Assembly (NCBI GenBank): GCA_014904985.1
Contig: MU128997.1
Span: forward strand, 124,001 to 188,000
DNA length: 64,000 nt
Origin: Hydnum rufescens UP504
Lineage: Eukaryota; Basidiomycota; Agaricomycetes; Cantharellales; Hydnaceae
Direction: 5' to 3'
Shown here: positions 1 through 11,703 of the stretch, in pieces
Layout of the letters: every line of letters starts with the position of its first letter
Position numbering within the stretch: position 1 is the stretch's first letter
The notes under the pieces: generated by a model
Databases searched by the model: none
Seen by the model: only the letters and a program-made list of their open reading frames with translations
Told to the model about the DNA's origin: nothing
Program-made: the position numbers and the translations under genes

Positions 1-550
1 GAAGTAACACAAATTGGCCGTCGTCCTTTCGATCTCCTGGGGGCTCCATACATGACACCTGCTTACCTCGTTCCCCTTACACCCAATACCCTGATGACGT
101 GGCCTACTGCATATGCACCGATTATTTCTGTCTTCCTCGATACAGCACCGACATTCATCAAAGCCTTGGGTGATTCCACACGACACAAGACAACAAGACG
201 CGATCGTTTCGACGCTGCACGCGAGCGTGCTGGCATAACATCTCCGGGGGCTCCCGAGGAAGTCATGCTTTACAACGAAGATAATGAAGTGATCGAAGGA
301 TCCACCCGCAACGTCACGGTCTGGCGGGATGGGTGGGTGACCCCACCGCTGTCTAGCGGATGTATGGATGGGACTGTGAGGAGATGGATGCTGCAATCGG
401 GAAAAGTTAGAGAAGCTCGCATCACGAAGGATGAGCTAATCCCCGGGGAATGGGTTCTTACTTGCAATGCGGTAAGTGTTGAGTCTCTTTTTGCCAAGGT
501 TGTCACTTAGTGGAGCGGGATACTGTCACCAGGTCGAAGGCAGGAATTGA
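1..550 (+). CDS. ABZ2: 4-amino-4-deoxychorismate lyase, 3' part (5' end outside window)
   Basis: Class IV PLP-dependent enzyme that makes p-aminobenzoate for folate. The frame is already open at base 1 (RRPFDLLGAPY...), so the start lies upstream. The catalytic-lysine motif RHKTTRRDRF is present, followed by VMLYNEDNEVIEGSTRN and the family signature TPPLSSGCMDGTVRRW. The last coding part is reached over one GT-AG intron (donor at 472, acceptor ending at 532), giving a short end CNAVEGRN and a stop at 548-550, which fits the usual C-terminus of fungal ADC lyases. Branched-chain aminotransferases share the fold, but the combined EGSTRN and PLSSGC motifs favour ADC lyase. Another folate gene, DHFR, lies 28 kb away; nothing shows the two are linked in function. 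Confidence 0.8.
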
Positions 551-980
551 GTTCTCCCGCCTTGTGCTCGGTTACTGATGGATTACTCCCACAGGCTGCT
601 CTTTCGGGAAGTTTTTTCCAGGTCGAGGTGCACACTATGCAGATAGTCCACACATGAGATTGCACCATCCCACATCACTAAGTCCACGACGGAGCCCAAG
701 TCCACTTGCTTTATGACCATTAATTTTTGGACTCGAAATCATGTTGCTCCTGTAGCATCACAATTGTGTCGCACATGTTTAATAAAAAACGCCAGGCGCG
801 TCATATCGTTGTGTTGTGAGAATTCTCGAACACAAGAAAACAGGGGTCAAGATGGTCGCGTGACCGGAAATCCCAACAAGCGCCTGTCGCAAGTTGCCGT
901 TCTGGAGGAATTGGAATTCGCGCGCGTCCCTCAAGGTCTCACAAGCTCGACTGCTCTCAACCCCGATATCAACGCTGGGG
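551..980. other. Intergenic, 430 bp
   Basis: Lies between the ADC lyase stop and the BEM46-like start, both on the plus strand. It should hold the 3' UTR of the former and the promoter of the latter. I see no conserved coding stretch and no clear TATA box. Confidence 0.5.
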
Positions 981-2636
981 ATGTCTGCCTATCTTCCGAC
1001 ATTTCAAGGGTTTGCCAAGGTAAACACTCTGCTTGAATAGAGACTGGCTATGCGCTAATGCCGCGCAGTTCACCGCAAGCGTATCTGCGGGGCTCTTAGC
1101 TCTAAGTAAGTCAATATTCTAGGGTTGTAATGCGAGTCGTTTGACCTTGACCTCCAGTGGCTGGTGCTCTATATATTGGTCAAACCTACATGATTTATCC
1201 GTCCTTTGTTCCTCCCGGCTCGAGAGAGAGCGAGTAGCCCTTCGTTCTTGGGCGTACCCTACCCCGTGCTCATTTCCCGTTCGCAGACGTTGCCACACCA
1301 TCAGACTATCACATTCCCTACGACGACATCGAGCTCAAGCCGCAGACGGCATCAAAGTCAAGGCCTATCTCATGAAACAGCGGAGAGAACTTTTGGATAG
1401 AAATAGCGCCTCACCCCCGAGCGATCTCAAAGTCGCAGCAAACGAGAAACAGACCGACGACGAGGTGACTATTTGTTGTGCCTTTATACCACGCGTGGGG
1501 ATCCAATGATATCGCACGTAGTACGCAAGTTCCCGTCCAACCGTCCTCTTCTTCCATGCAAATGCAGGTAGGGATGACTTTGGTGCTTCTTCCTCACCAC
1601 CCATGAATGCATATTCTTTTTTAGGGAATGTGGGACATCGAATCCCGTATGCTCGAATCTTCTACACCAGAATGCGATGCAATGTTATTATGCTTTCATA
1701 TCGAGGGTGAGCGTGTAGTTTGATGAGAGAGCATCAACCCCGCTTATACTTTGGTCACAGCTATGGGCTTAGCGAAGGGAAGCCGACCGAAAAAGGTAAG
1801 CCCTTTATCCTGCCAAAGGTCTAACAGGGTGTGCTCATATCTCATCTAGGGATCCGTATGGATGCACAGGTGCTGCTTCACTTTGCTCTCGACAAATTTC
1901 CGGGTGACTGATCGATCTCCTTAGGCGACTCTTGACTATGTGCTTTCCCACCCGGTCCTTCAGTCGACGAAGCTGGTACTGATCTCTTGTCATGTCGCCA
2001 CAAGCACTGTTGACATAAGCCTTCAAAAGATTTACTATGGTCAATCTATCGGCGGCGCTGTTGCGATCGATCTTGCAAGCCGGAACCCGTCAAACGTAGG
2101 GCCTCATGAATATGCAACCTTTACACAGATTCACGGTTGATTTTCAAGGTTCACGCTTTGATTCTGGAGAACACGTTCCTTTCGATTGTGCGCACTCTTC
2201 TCTCCTCGATTGGGCTGACATCGGGTTGTACTCATGCAATCCATCAAGCCTCTTGTAGCGAAGCAAGTTATGCCATACGTTACACCTTTCTTGTTTCTCT
2301 GCACCGAGAAATGGCGCAGCGATCGTGCGATTAAGCTAGTCCCCAGTTCAACGCACATTCTGCTTTTGAGTGGACTGGAAGATGAGCTTGTTCCACCTTC
2401 TCACATGAAAAGTCTGTGGAACACTGTGACTCAGGGGGGAAAGGAGCGGAGGACGTGGGTGGAATTTGAATTCGGAAACCATAGTGCGTATGTTCCGCAG
2501 CGCGGAGGGCGTTCCGACTGACTCAGGTATATTGGCAGATAATACATGCCTCCAGCCCGGGTATTGGCACAGCGTCGAGGAATTTGTCAGAGGCATTGCT
2601 TCGGGCCAATTTGACAAACTACAGAACGATCCGTGA
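981..2636 (+). CDS. BEM46/ABHD13-type alpha/beta hydrolase
   Basis: Membrane-anchored serine hydrolase of the BEM46 (ABHD13) family; natural substrate unknown. I start at ATG 981 because MSAYLPTFQGFAK, then FTASVSAGLLAL and AGALYIGQTYMIYPS splice in phase to give the N-terminal hydrophobic anchor followed by the family's IYPS..PPGSREN block. Later motifs are IPYDDIEL, DGIKVKAYLM, TVLFFHANAGN (oxyanion region), the nucleophile elbow YGQSIGGAVAIDL, LILENTFLSI, LLLSGLEDELVPPSHM (catalytic Asp) and FEFGNHS..CLQPGYWHSVEEF (catalytic His). About nine short introns. The first internal one (1230-1286) has a GC donor; only this choice keeps PPGSREN-VATPSDYHIPYDD in frame. A single-base frame break remains near 1337-1343 between DIELKP and ADGIKVK, without intron borders. 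Confidence 0.85.
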
Positions 2637-3293
2637 AGACTGTTGACCGGTCCGCGCACTCTTGATATACCACAAGTCAATATACCAATGACATCAATCG
2701 CGTGATTAGGAGGCTGTGTAGGGCCTGAACAAAAGAGATTACAATCAGATTCGGAACACGCGTGTAGGGAAAGACTAGGCACGATCAGAGAGAAGATTAT
2801 CGCATTCCCGCAGTGGGAGCAAGCGATCACATACTGAGCAGAATCCACGAAGGACACTCTCCGTATCAGCGCCATTGTTCTTTGAGCTCATCACGGAGAA
2901 TCATTGGGTGCGAGAAGTATAACACTACTTACGATATGAAGCCTTTAGAGGAGTCGCCTCGTGTTCTGGGTGGCAACAACCCACGAGGCAGTTGATTAAT
3001 ACAAACGGGATTCCACAGCTAGTGGTCGTATATACGGAAAACAACGCCGCCAGCGGGGACATGGGCCGACAGGGGGCCGGAGAAGAGCTATTGTCCGCCA
3101 CACTTGTGCTACACTTGAAAAGCAGTTCTTTGGCAGGGCGGCTTATGCCGCGGGATTCCTTCCGGGGACTGAATTGTGATAATGCTGCCTTGTCCCGGTC
3201 ATTTGGCTTGGGGATATATATATAATACCACCATTCGTGGTCTTTCTTCACCGCATTCTCTTAGGATCTCATCGTGCTCAATATTCTGTAACC
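2637..3293. other. Intergenic, 657 bp
   Basis: 3' flank of the BEM46-like gene and promoter of the proline-rich gene. Apart from the TATA-like tract listed separately I recognise nothing in it. Confidence 0.5.
3214..3226 (+). promoter_or_regulatory. TATA-box-like tract
   Basis: An uninterrupted TA-alternating tract ending TATAATA lies about 70-80 bp upstream of the ATG at 3294, a normal position for a fungal TATA element. Inference from position and composition only. Confidence 0.4.
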
Positions 3294-4964
3294 ATGGACG
3301 ACTCGTTCCTGGAGTGGCCAGTAAGATACACACCCGTGATGACTCCGTTCTCCAAAGGGGAGCAACGCCAAGCGCCTGTATTCCCTCTGAGTATCCCCAA
3401 TGCGCCATTTGATGCCTTTGGACCCATTCCTCCTGGTAGACTCTATCCTCATGGTGACGCTGTGATATCTCTTGGCGCCATGCCTATCGTGCCGATACCT
3501 CGTGTTCCCATGCCTCCCATGCCTACCCTGGCGCTAACACCGGTGCTGCTTCCAAAACAAGGACTGCCTGTACGACCCACGACACTCCCGAGGCCCTTGA
3601 TGATTTCCCGTCATATGTCCATTCCCATTGTCCTCCAGAGGCCGCGGCATCCCACCGACTATTCAGCTCGCCGTCCCTCACTCCCATCCCCACAGCCCCG
3701 TCCGTCCGACGACCCTATACTTCCGCCTCCTATTATTCACCCGTTGAAAGATATCTCCCCCTCCTAAGCCTGACGTAGGTTGCCTTTTCGGGAGCGGTAC
3801 CCCAGGCGCCCCGATGTTACGTTCCAGCCGTAGTGAAATCAATCTTCGGGGGTGTGGAATGCTGGATGTGGAGCCCATCACGAAGGGACCATACACCTCG
3901 GAGGAAACTCCTCAAGGTCCTCCCCCTGCTCCGGTTTTTATTGGTTGCGGATAGGGTGAGCGCCTCTCATCTTGTAATCAATTCCAATAGAAATACCTGA
4001 GCTTCGGTTTCGCTTTTAGAGCGATAAAGCACTTCTTCCTGTTCTTGCAGAAGCGCCGTCTGTCGAAGGACTTGGTCGTAGTGTGGGGTCAGAACCTTTC
4101 CACGGACGCAGAATACCCTACGAACGTGGAGGGACTTCCCAGACCGAGGAACCCTTCATCGACAAGTCAATGTGCATTTGGAAGACGCAAGTCTTCTGCA
4201 GGAAGTGAAGCCTCCAGCAGACGCAATGAGTAGTCCGATAATTCCTCTTGACGTGGATATCACCCGGCATCCATGGCAGAAGAAGCGGCAACTGTGGCAA
4301 CGCCCTGAACACAGATTCACCATGTTTGGTGATTATCCGACCATCAAATGTGATGGACATTTGGATTGATGCGTCCAGACAATTATAGGTTTGATCTCAT
4401 ATCTAACGCCCGCGAAACAGGGAGGCGAGGATATCGTCCTTCCTCCCCATTTACCTCTTGGTCGTCTTAACTGGAACATCCTCGAGCCTCCTTCCAAGGC
4501 CACTCTGATCTTTCCGACGGGAGGAGTAAACCCCTTGGCAACTCGGAACTGGAGACCCTGGCAGTGGCGCCCCTAGAAAGACCATATACCTCGTTTATGA
4601 ACCGCCCGCTGGTGATCGTGTTATGATGACGATCAGGGGTAGTCCAGGTAGCGTCACTGTGCGAAACGTCCTTGACGATATGTGGGGGTATCTCCAGAAG
4701 GAATATTCTCACAAAGACATAAAGGATCGGCTAGCTGATGAACCAGACAACCAGAGTTCCTTAATAGATCAACACATACATTCGAAAGATCCTACGTATA
4801 CCCAACGTCAACCACTTTACCGCTTCCTTCTTGACCATATTTTCTTCGGTGGGATAATATACGACGGAGAGCGTCTCTCCAAGGCATTGGGCTCTAGATA
4901 CCCTTCCGACGACGTGTGGTTCCTACAGTTTAACGACGGGCCACAACCACCCCCATTACAGTGA
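3294..4964 (+). CDS. Proline-rich hypothetical protein with DUF6699-like C-terminus
   Basis: Starts at ATG 3294 with MDDSFLEWPVRYTPVMTPF, followed by a Pro/Met/Val-rich, low-complexity region. The better-looking frame changes near 3555 (to TPEALDDFPSYVHSHCPP, then SYYSPVERYLPLLS) and again later, so the exact exon structure is uncertain; introns, frame breaks or both are involved. The C-terminal part has LGRLNWNILEPPSKATL, KTIYLVYEPPAGDRVMMTIR and GSVTVRNVLDDMWGYLQ. That succession (short 'NW-x-L' strand, then a 'VTV-x-DVL' helix) resembles DUF6699, a small domain expanded in Agaricomycetes with no known function. The stop TGA is at 4962-4964. Confidence that a gene is here is good; the model itself is weak. 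Confidence 0.5.
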
Positions 4965-5175
4965 TTGTACCTTGTTCATGATGTTTACGTATTCTATCGC
5001 CCGATATGCGAATAATCAGCATTTATTCCTATCACCGCCCATCTACAATGTTTTTTTCGGTCTTTCTGAGCGTCAATGCAAGGGACATGATGGAGGTATT
5101 GATACAGCATATGCCATTAAATGAGAAGGATAAGGATGGATCTTGATGGAAAACGCGACAGCTCACCTCCCCCGT

Positions 5176-5901
5176 TCAGTAAACGAGTGGTTGGGGTTTT
5201 TCTGGCTTATCCAATCTCCAAATTTTATTGGATCCCTCCGCGGTCGGTCGTTTCGACGTGAAGAGTTCGTCAGAAGAATCTAAAGACTCCTCTCCGATCG
5301 CCACCGAGCGAAGCTTGGGCTTTACTCCTAGAATAGCGCAGAGGGCTTTGTGTCGGGATCGGATTTGAGTCAAAAGTTTGGTGATGTCCAGCTCTTCGGC
5401 GCCCGATTCGTTTGTTTCTGGTCCTGGTCCTGGGCATGGGCATGTTGAGGCGACAAGAGTGTAGATGGATTCACGACCGGAAACCGATCGATAGCAGCAA
5501 GAATAAATTTTATGTGCTGGTTGGCCCGCCTAGAGAGAGAGGAAAGAACACAGAACACCCAACGATGGATAAATCAGCAACAATTGACGGCCTAATAATG
5601 CTCATCAGGCCCTCTCACGAGTCTGAGGAGCCGGTATCATGTTTGTCGTTTAGCGCGCTCCAGAGAAGGGAGAATCCCGATAGTATCCCACTTCTTCCCA
5701 CAGCTCGAGTCCCTTTTCTTTCCCTACAGCTCGGCCCTCGATAAGCCCGTGTATTCGGCCATGGGCATAACCATCAGCATAGCCATGCTGGAAAAATCTT
5801 GAGGGTCGAAGACTATGTTTAGCATGTTCTCATTGGTACAAAAACGATTGCGAGACGGACGTTTCTTCAGGATTAGCGAGGGCGCTAAAGTCGTCCTGCA
5901 T
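5176..5901 (-). CDS. LTO1: LTO1/ORAOV1 family Fe-S adaptor (deca-GX3 protein)
   Basis: In yeast the Yae1-Lto1 complex brings apo-Rli1 (ABCE1) to the cytosolic Fe-S assembly machinery. The deca-GX3 repeat is plain: HGYADGYAHGRIHGLIEGRA, followed by VGKEKGLELWEEVGYY, with Gly every fourth residue. The C-terminal half has AEELDITKLLTQIRSRHKAL, then ILGVKPKL, and ends EKPQPLVY. The start is ATG at 5901-5899: MQDDFSALANPEET splices over a 63-bp intron (5798-5860) to FFQHGYADG. Length (about 190 residues) is normal. A further exon holds HIKFILAAIDRFPVV. Two places do not read cleanly: near 5655-5670 (YRDSP / FWSAL) and near 5400-5410 (QDQKQT / ESGAEELD). The terminal residue is Tyr; Lto1 proteins usually end in an aromatic residue that contacts the CIA targeting complex. 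Confidence 0.85.
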
Positions 5902-6383
5902 CGTAAGCCACGGGTTTCTCCGGCGGCTCAAGACCAAAACCACTCTTCTGTATAGGAAAATCAATACAGACGAATGAAGGCACCGATTGAAAAGATAATA
6001 TGAAATGTGAGATGCGTGAAATGAATGAGCATGTACTCCTACACGGCGGTACAGAGAGGCAGAAAATCAAAAGACAAAGAACAGTCCGGTGAATACCTGC
6101 GTATCGATGCTATGGCGCAGCATGGGTTATTACAGGCAGTATGCTATGTCTTCTACTGAAATGATAGAGGGTCCGAAGCTGGCTGATATCTAGGGAATTG
6201 TTTTCGAAGGCGACGATCGCGGACAGCGGTCGATCGGGAGATCATTGGTGACCTGATGTGGTAAGTGAAGAATCGTTACGCAAAACGAATGGCGGTTGTG
6301 TACACTGATAGTGTTCTGAGATTGGTATATTGAATGCGACAATCACGGACGATTGTGTTCTTTTTTTTTGCTCAGATGGGCGA
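5902..6383. other. Intergenic, 482 bp
   Basis: Between the YTH gene stop and the LTO1 start, both on the minus strand: 3' flank of one and promoter of the other. A poly-T of nine sits at about 6361-6369. Nothing else recognised. Confidence 0.5.
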
Positions 6384-9013
6384 TCACCTTCGTGGCCCGC
6401 GTCCAAATGTGGCCCTACCACCGAGAGAGCGTCTCGATGGCTCGCCTATGGGAGTGGCAGGGAGCTCGTCCCATTCGCGAAGAAGCCGCCGACCGATCTC
6501 GGGTTCCAATTCGGTACCATCTCGTGAAACCTTGACCTCTCGGTCGGTATTCCACGGATTCCGGAGATGTCGTGTACGGTGAAACGGCAGGGGCTGAACA
6601 CGAATCCATTCCACCGAGAAGGGAGTACCCCAAGTCGTCACGCGTCCAGACGTTTGAGCTCGGTCATCGAGGGTAGGAAGCAACGATCCCTCTGGGCTGG
6701 TGGGGTGAAGTGAAGGATCGTCTAAGCCTTGGATCGGCTGTGCAGGAGGGTCCTCCTGTAAAGACAACGAATTCAGCCCATAGACACTGTCAACGTCTGC
6801 TTCGTTTCGGGTCTTGGAGGACGAGGCTTCATTGTCTTGGGGTGGGTGTGGGGTGCGACGCATTGCACGTAGCGGTGCTGCGCGATCGAGATGGAACGGT
6901 GATTTGGCCTCATAAGTCCCTACCTCGCGGCGGTTGGAAGGCACAGGTGAACGACGATATTGCTGGTTCATCACCGCCGGAGCTGAAGCTACTTCAGGTT
7001 GTTTCTTGGCGTCCCGTGGAGAGATCTGACCAGGTGATTTTCTCAATGGGCGATATTCGGGGGAAAGGAAAAGACGTGGCTGGTTGTAGTCTTCGCGATC
7101 GTTGCCTTCGTTTTCATCATGAAGAAAATTCAGGTCCCGTCTTTTGAATTATCGGATGAGGTTTGGGTCCCAGTGAAGGGGTGGGGGAGGAGGTATCAGA
7201 TACGAGAAGGCCAATGCACTTGCCGGCTACCCGCATTGGCTATAGGCCCTGCCATTCTGCCAGATACGTCAGCTTAAGACAGGGACAGGCCATTTGATCC
7301 AACCTTGCATAGCCGAAAAATCCCCAGTTCTATTTGCGCCAAAAATAAGGAATACATCTTTGCTTGTACGATAGGCTTGATCCAATATCGCCTCGTTATG
7401 AGGTTGGGTCGCCCAGAGCTTCCGTTCAACGCTCATATTGAGGTCCTCCTGCATTGAGAAATCAGATGCCGGTATTAACGGTAAATGAAAAACTGTTTAC
7501 ATATGTCAATGACTTCAAAATGAAATAACGCTGCGGGAAATGATTCGCCAGCAGGCTTGAATTGGTTGACGCAAAAGACACAGAGCCAGAGTTACTGTCG
7601 TGAAGTTTGGCAGTCGCTGGTGAATGCGACGTGGGACGTTCACCTGACGAAGGAGACTGACCCGAAGAAATTGACGGAGTCCGACGTTCAGGGGGGGAAC
7701 TCCCTTCGCTATTTCGGATACCTCCTGAGGCAGGCCCCACCTGAACACCGTGATCCGCACCAGATTCGTGCGCCTGCGCTTTGTAGGTTTGAACCCATCT
7801 GGCATGCATTCCCAGGCCTCGCTGAGCACCAACGCCTGCCCGAAAATCCTCGTCCCGGTTTCGCACCTTACAGACGAGAGGTAGATATCGAGGGTTGTTG
7901 GGTCTAAGGTACCGCCCATTGCAAGTGGCGACCGCATGGCTGAAGATCCGCTTCAGAGTCGTAGTTGACGAAGGCACAATTGGAGTGAGGAATAAGAAAA
8001 ATAGAGAGAATACTGCTCTTCTTGTAATCTTCCGCTCCACTACGAAAGTCTGAACCTGGGGCTGACAATGCAGTTGACGATGAAGACGAAAGTTGAACGG
8101 ATTGGAAAAACCATAACAGTTCGTCGTGAGAACAGTCGGCAGGAATGTTCCCAACCCACATGACCCACTCGGAACGATGGGATGGGGCGTTCGGCTGGTA
8201 TGGTCTACGATTTCCGTTGGGGTTTTTGACGTGGTCGAGCTGACTGCTGCGCAGTTTCGGATGATGTGTGGGGGAATCCTTGCGATGGATGGGTAGAGGA
8301 GGATCGGTAACAGCGAAGAGGAAGGATATGACGTGTCTGACAAAGGGGGGACATGTGGAATGTGGGGTGGGGCCGATACATAGCCACCGGTATGGAGCCC
8401 CATCGTATGTGCCGAAAATGGGGGTTGCAAGGGATAACTAGAGTACTGCTTGTACTCGGTTCCCACTACAGGGCCAGGGTGCCACGATTCCGATGCCGGA
8501 GTGACTGGGAAGATGAGGGGAACTTGGGGAACTGTGGCGAGACCGGCAACGGCTGACTCGTGGGGTACTGGTATGGGCCTGGAAGATACACCATATGCGA
8601 GTACATATTTGGCGAGGCCATGGATGAGCTTGACCCTACACTTGGGTGGGTTGACGAGGATCCACCGTAGGGTGTATCTCTGGGCTGGCTCACAGGGATA
8701 TTTGGATCAGGATATCCGAATTGGGGATGACAGCTGGAGTTGGCCTATATGGGTAATAGTAGGCCATCGGCGGCACCGCAGGGAAAGGACTTGGCATGTA
8801 ATGAGCGGTATACGGTGGGAGGAACTGAGGGGAATGTACTTGGGGCTGAACATATCTTGACAATGTATTTTGAGAAGGGGAAGCAGGTTGGTGAGGATAA
8901 GATAGCTGGGTTAACGGGTATCCTTCTTGATAGTGGGGTGGTCCAAGAGAGGGATAGTGACCAGGCCGATCTTGCGAGAGAGAGTGATAGTCATTGCTAG
9001 GAATATCATCCAT
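6384..9013 (-). CDS. RRM + YTH domain RNA-binding protein (m6A reader type)
   Basis: N-terminal Pro/Tyr/Ser-rich region from ATG 9013 (MDDIPSNDYHSLSQDRPGHY). Then LRSSQLDHVKNPNG, the RRM (SEWVMWVGNIPADCSHDELL as RNP2 strand, SNCAFVNYDSEADLQ as RNP1 strand), CKVRNRDEDFRAGVGAQRG, a Ser-rich linker, and the YTH domain: RYFILKSLTYEDLNMSVERK, LWATQPHNEAILDQAYR (first cage Trp), VFLIFGANRTGDF. The YTH domain is interrupted by about 170-190 low-complexity residues after MAGPIANAG..VHWPSR (probable second cage Trp), and resumes at WGTPFSVEWIRVQPLPF, TRHLRNPWN, EVKVSRDGTELEPEIG. Stop at 6384. The product should bind N6-methyladenosine in RNA; targets unknown. The gene has an unusual number of single-base frame breaks (about 8724, 8500, 8310, 7939, 7318, 7200, 7150), so it is either badly assembled or decaying. 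Confidence 0.85.
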
Positions 9014-9305
9014 GAAGGAAAGGTCAGTAGTTTTGTTGGTGGAGAGCTGGTACGATTCAAAAAGTCCAGTGTGTGTCCATTTACATGTGGAAAGAACAAT
9101 GTTCTATATGGGCATTAGTTAAGTTGAGAAATACATAGAGTGTAAGACGGATGCAAATCCGGGTGATGCCGATTTGTTATTTCCTAGAAACTTAGCCACC
9201 CATCCAATACGTGCTCGGTTATCCGGACTTATGACGGCGGGCGGCTAGTTGACGCACGGTTGGGCAGTGGAGCTGGGCCTAAGAGCTAAGCTCGATTTGT
9301 ACCCT

Positions 9306-11703
9306 TCAATATTCTTCTATGTCGTCTTCCCTAAACCACCCTGAAATAACCCTCATCGGCATCGCCCCTGGCTCCGCGGGTTCAGACCTGGGGGTCGTGT
9401 CGAAGGCGTCCCTTTCCTCATCCTCATCCAGAGTTACGGGATTTGGTGCGCTTGAGCCCCCCTGATGACTGACGGTGGAGTGCGGGTCGAACGGTAGGTT
9501 AGAGAATGCATCATGGCCGATTTTCTCCTTTTCCCATCCCTGTCCTAAATCTGTTTAAGAGTGAGTATCCTACAATAGCAGCGCCAATTTGTCTAGCGCA
9601 CCCGGCACCCATCCCAGTTGTAAGATCTTGCCCATTTCGGTTCCAATAGCACTTCGCGACACGTGCACGACAGCTAGGGTGCTGAGCCGATTTCCAATAT
9701 CTTCGACTTGTCCCTCCGCAATCCTCGTCTTCCGGACCGCCTCGAACCACTCAGGCTTGACTGTCTTTTGACTGCGCCTCGGCACGGGAGAAGGAAGTGA
9801 ATGAATGGTTCCCGCCGACATGACATAGAAGGCGTATTCCGAAGTTAATCCAGGCTGTTCCACGGAAAATGAATGGATTTAATCTGTGCCACTAGTTCAG
9901 CTGCACATACCATATCGTTACTAGAATATAAGTCACTCATCGCGAGCCACTCGCATACGCCTCTCGCGTGATCGATTTCGTCACAAAATTGAGTGTAATT
10001 TTGGTGCACATAGAGCGTCATCAGTGATGTATCCACAGGTGAATCAGCGTAAAGAACCTGTAAGGCGATGTAAAAGTTACGTCCCTGACACATTAGCACA
10101 TTAGCCGATAACTCACCTTTGGATCTACTTTGGATGGTCGCCTATAGTACTCCATCAAATGATTAGGTAATTGTGGGGCGGAGGGCATGGGGCCCTCTTC
10201 CGCTTCGTCAAGAGGGTCGTCTCCATAACCTTGCGTAAAAGCCCAGTGAGAGTCGTGAAGAATCCTTATCAAAGAGGCCTACGCTTATTGTACAAGATTT
10301 TGCCAAGGAGATGAAAGAGTTGTAAGGAATGTTCGCGTTGCGTCATAGACTGCAGTCTGTCGGAGAGGGGTGACGTCAAACTAACCTTTCATATCCAAGG
10401 GTCATAACAAGGAAAACACACATGGCCGCTGTACGTTTTGCTTTTTCACCTTTCTTGCGAGTGTTTGGCAAATCTACAACAGTCGCGAATTGAAGCGTCA
10501 TGAGAACACTGCGAATGTCCCCATTAGAACTCTCCAGAACGCTGTCTACAAAGTCTTGGCTCGGAGGACGATTGTGCCCATAAGACGAAGCCAGCGAAGC
10601 GAAGTGTTTAGAGAGCAGTGAGTGTACGGCTCGTCGAAGGTATGTTATGGCTATGGGATTGAATCTGCAAAAGCAAGAGTGGTTATTATTCATGGTTGTC
10701 AATAACTTCAGATGAGATATCGAACGTGATGTCGGCCACGTAGGGCGAATTTTGTAGATGCTTCGGTAATACCATCCTAACGTCGATGGCGTCATTCACC
10801 CGACTCCTCCAGCTCGCTCCATTATCTCCCCCAGATTCGCCTCGCGTTCCTGCATCCGAGACAATGATAACAAGGGGACAAGATGTACTGGTTGGAGCTA
10901 AGACGAATTGTTCCAAAGCAATGTGAAACGCATCTCGAGTGGCGGTATGCAATATATTCGGAAGATCCTCTAAGAGGATGAGCCTTTTGTTTGAGGGTGA
11001 GGATGCAGAACTGCTTGTAGATGTGAACTCCAGAGCACCGTAAGCAGAGGCCCGATTGAGAAAGTTGTTGAACTTGGATATTAACGATTCTCGGTCTACG
11101 AGGGTCCCTTGTGACCGCCGTGCAAGAATCGACAGTAGGGATACACCTACCGCCAATAGCACTGTCGACACCGCCATGAATATCGTCTATTGAGTTCTTC
11201 CATTCCACTAGTTGAATATCCAGAGCCTTTGCCAGCACACGTATTGTGGCGGTTTTCCCAGCTCCAGAAGGGCCCGTAAGCGTGAGAATTCTCTTCGAAA
11301 ATATGAGTGAGGGTATTATTAACTAGTGGATCGGAAAGGGCGCCACCCGATATTTTTTAAATTTCCCGTGCGAGGACTCGGAATAAGCTTCTGTGAGCCA
11401 CCGTGCAACCTCTTCTACCTTGTTCTTGTGCACTGCTAGTTCATCCTGTGAAGCGTAAGGCTACAAACAACGCACAAGGAGAAGGACGCGTACTCGGGTA
11501 TCGGGCCGATATCTCTCGACCCAGAGTCGATCATCCCCAGCCGTGACGGACGCGACTTGTTTGTTCTTTCCCTTGTCAACACCAACTGAAACCGAGACCT
11601 GACTTAAAGGCTTGGTTTTGGATGTACCCGCACCCGATTTAGAGCCAAAGTTGAGCGTGCTGGGCTTTGGTTTCGTCCTGGATGCATTTCGCGCTGGAGC
11701 CAT
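9306..11703 (-). CDS. RAD17: Rad17/Rad24-type checkpoint clamp loader
   Basis: Large subunit of the RFC-like complex that loads the 9-1-1 clamp at DNA damage. Starts MAPARNASRTKPKPSTLNFG at 11703; then DDRLWVERYRPDT, DELAVHKNKVEEVARWLTEA, Walker A LTGPSGAGKTATIRVLAK (about 11240-11275), LVEWKNSIDDIHGG, and the Walker B region KRLILLEDLPNILH. Sensor/lid region: RFNPIAITYLRRAVHSLL, SNGDIRSVLMTLQFA, and MTQREHSLQLFHLLGKILYN, which is typical of Rad17. The C-terminal half (PQLPNHLMEYYRRPSKVDP, FCDEIDHARGVCEWLAMSD) is also family-like, and it ends acidic (ISGWFREDDIEEY, stop 9306-9308). About seven short introns. I saw no certain frame break. It shares a divergent promoter with the 4E-T-like gene. 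Confidence 0.9.

Noticed and set aside
5792..5860. Apparent T-run frame break at the start of LTO1
   Set aside because: An upstream ATG at 5901 and a 63-bp GT-AG intron (5798-5860) explain it fully.
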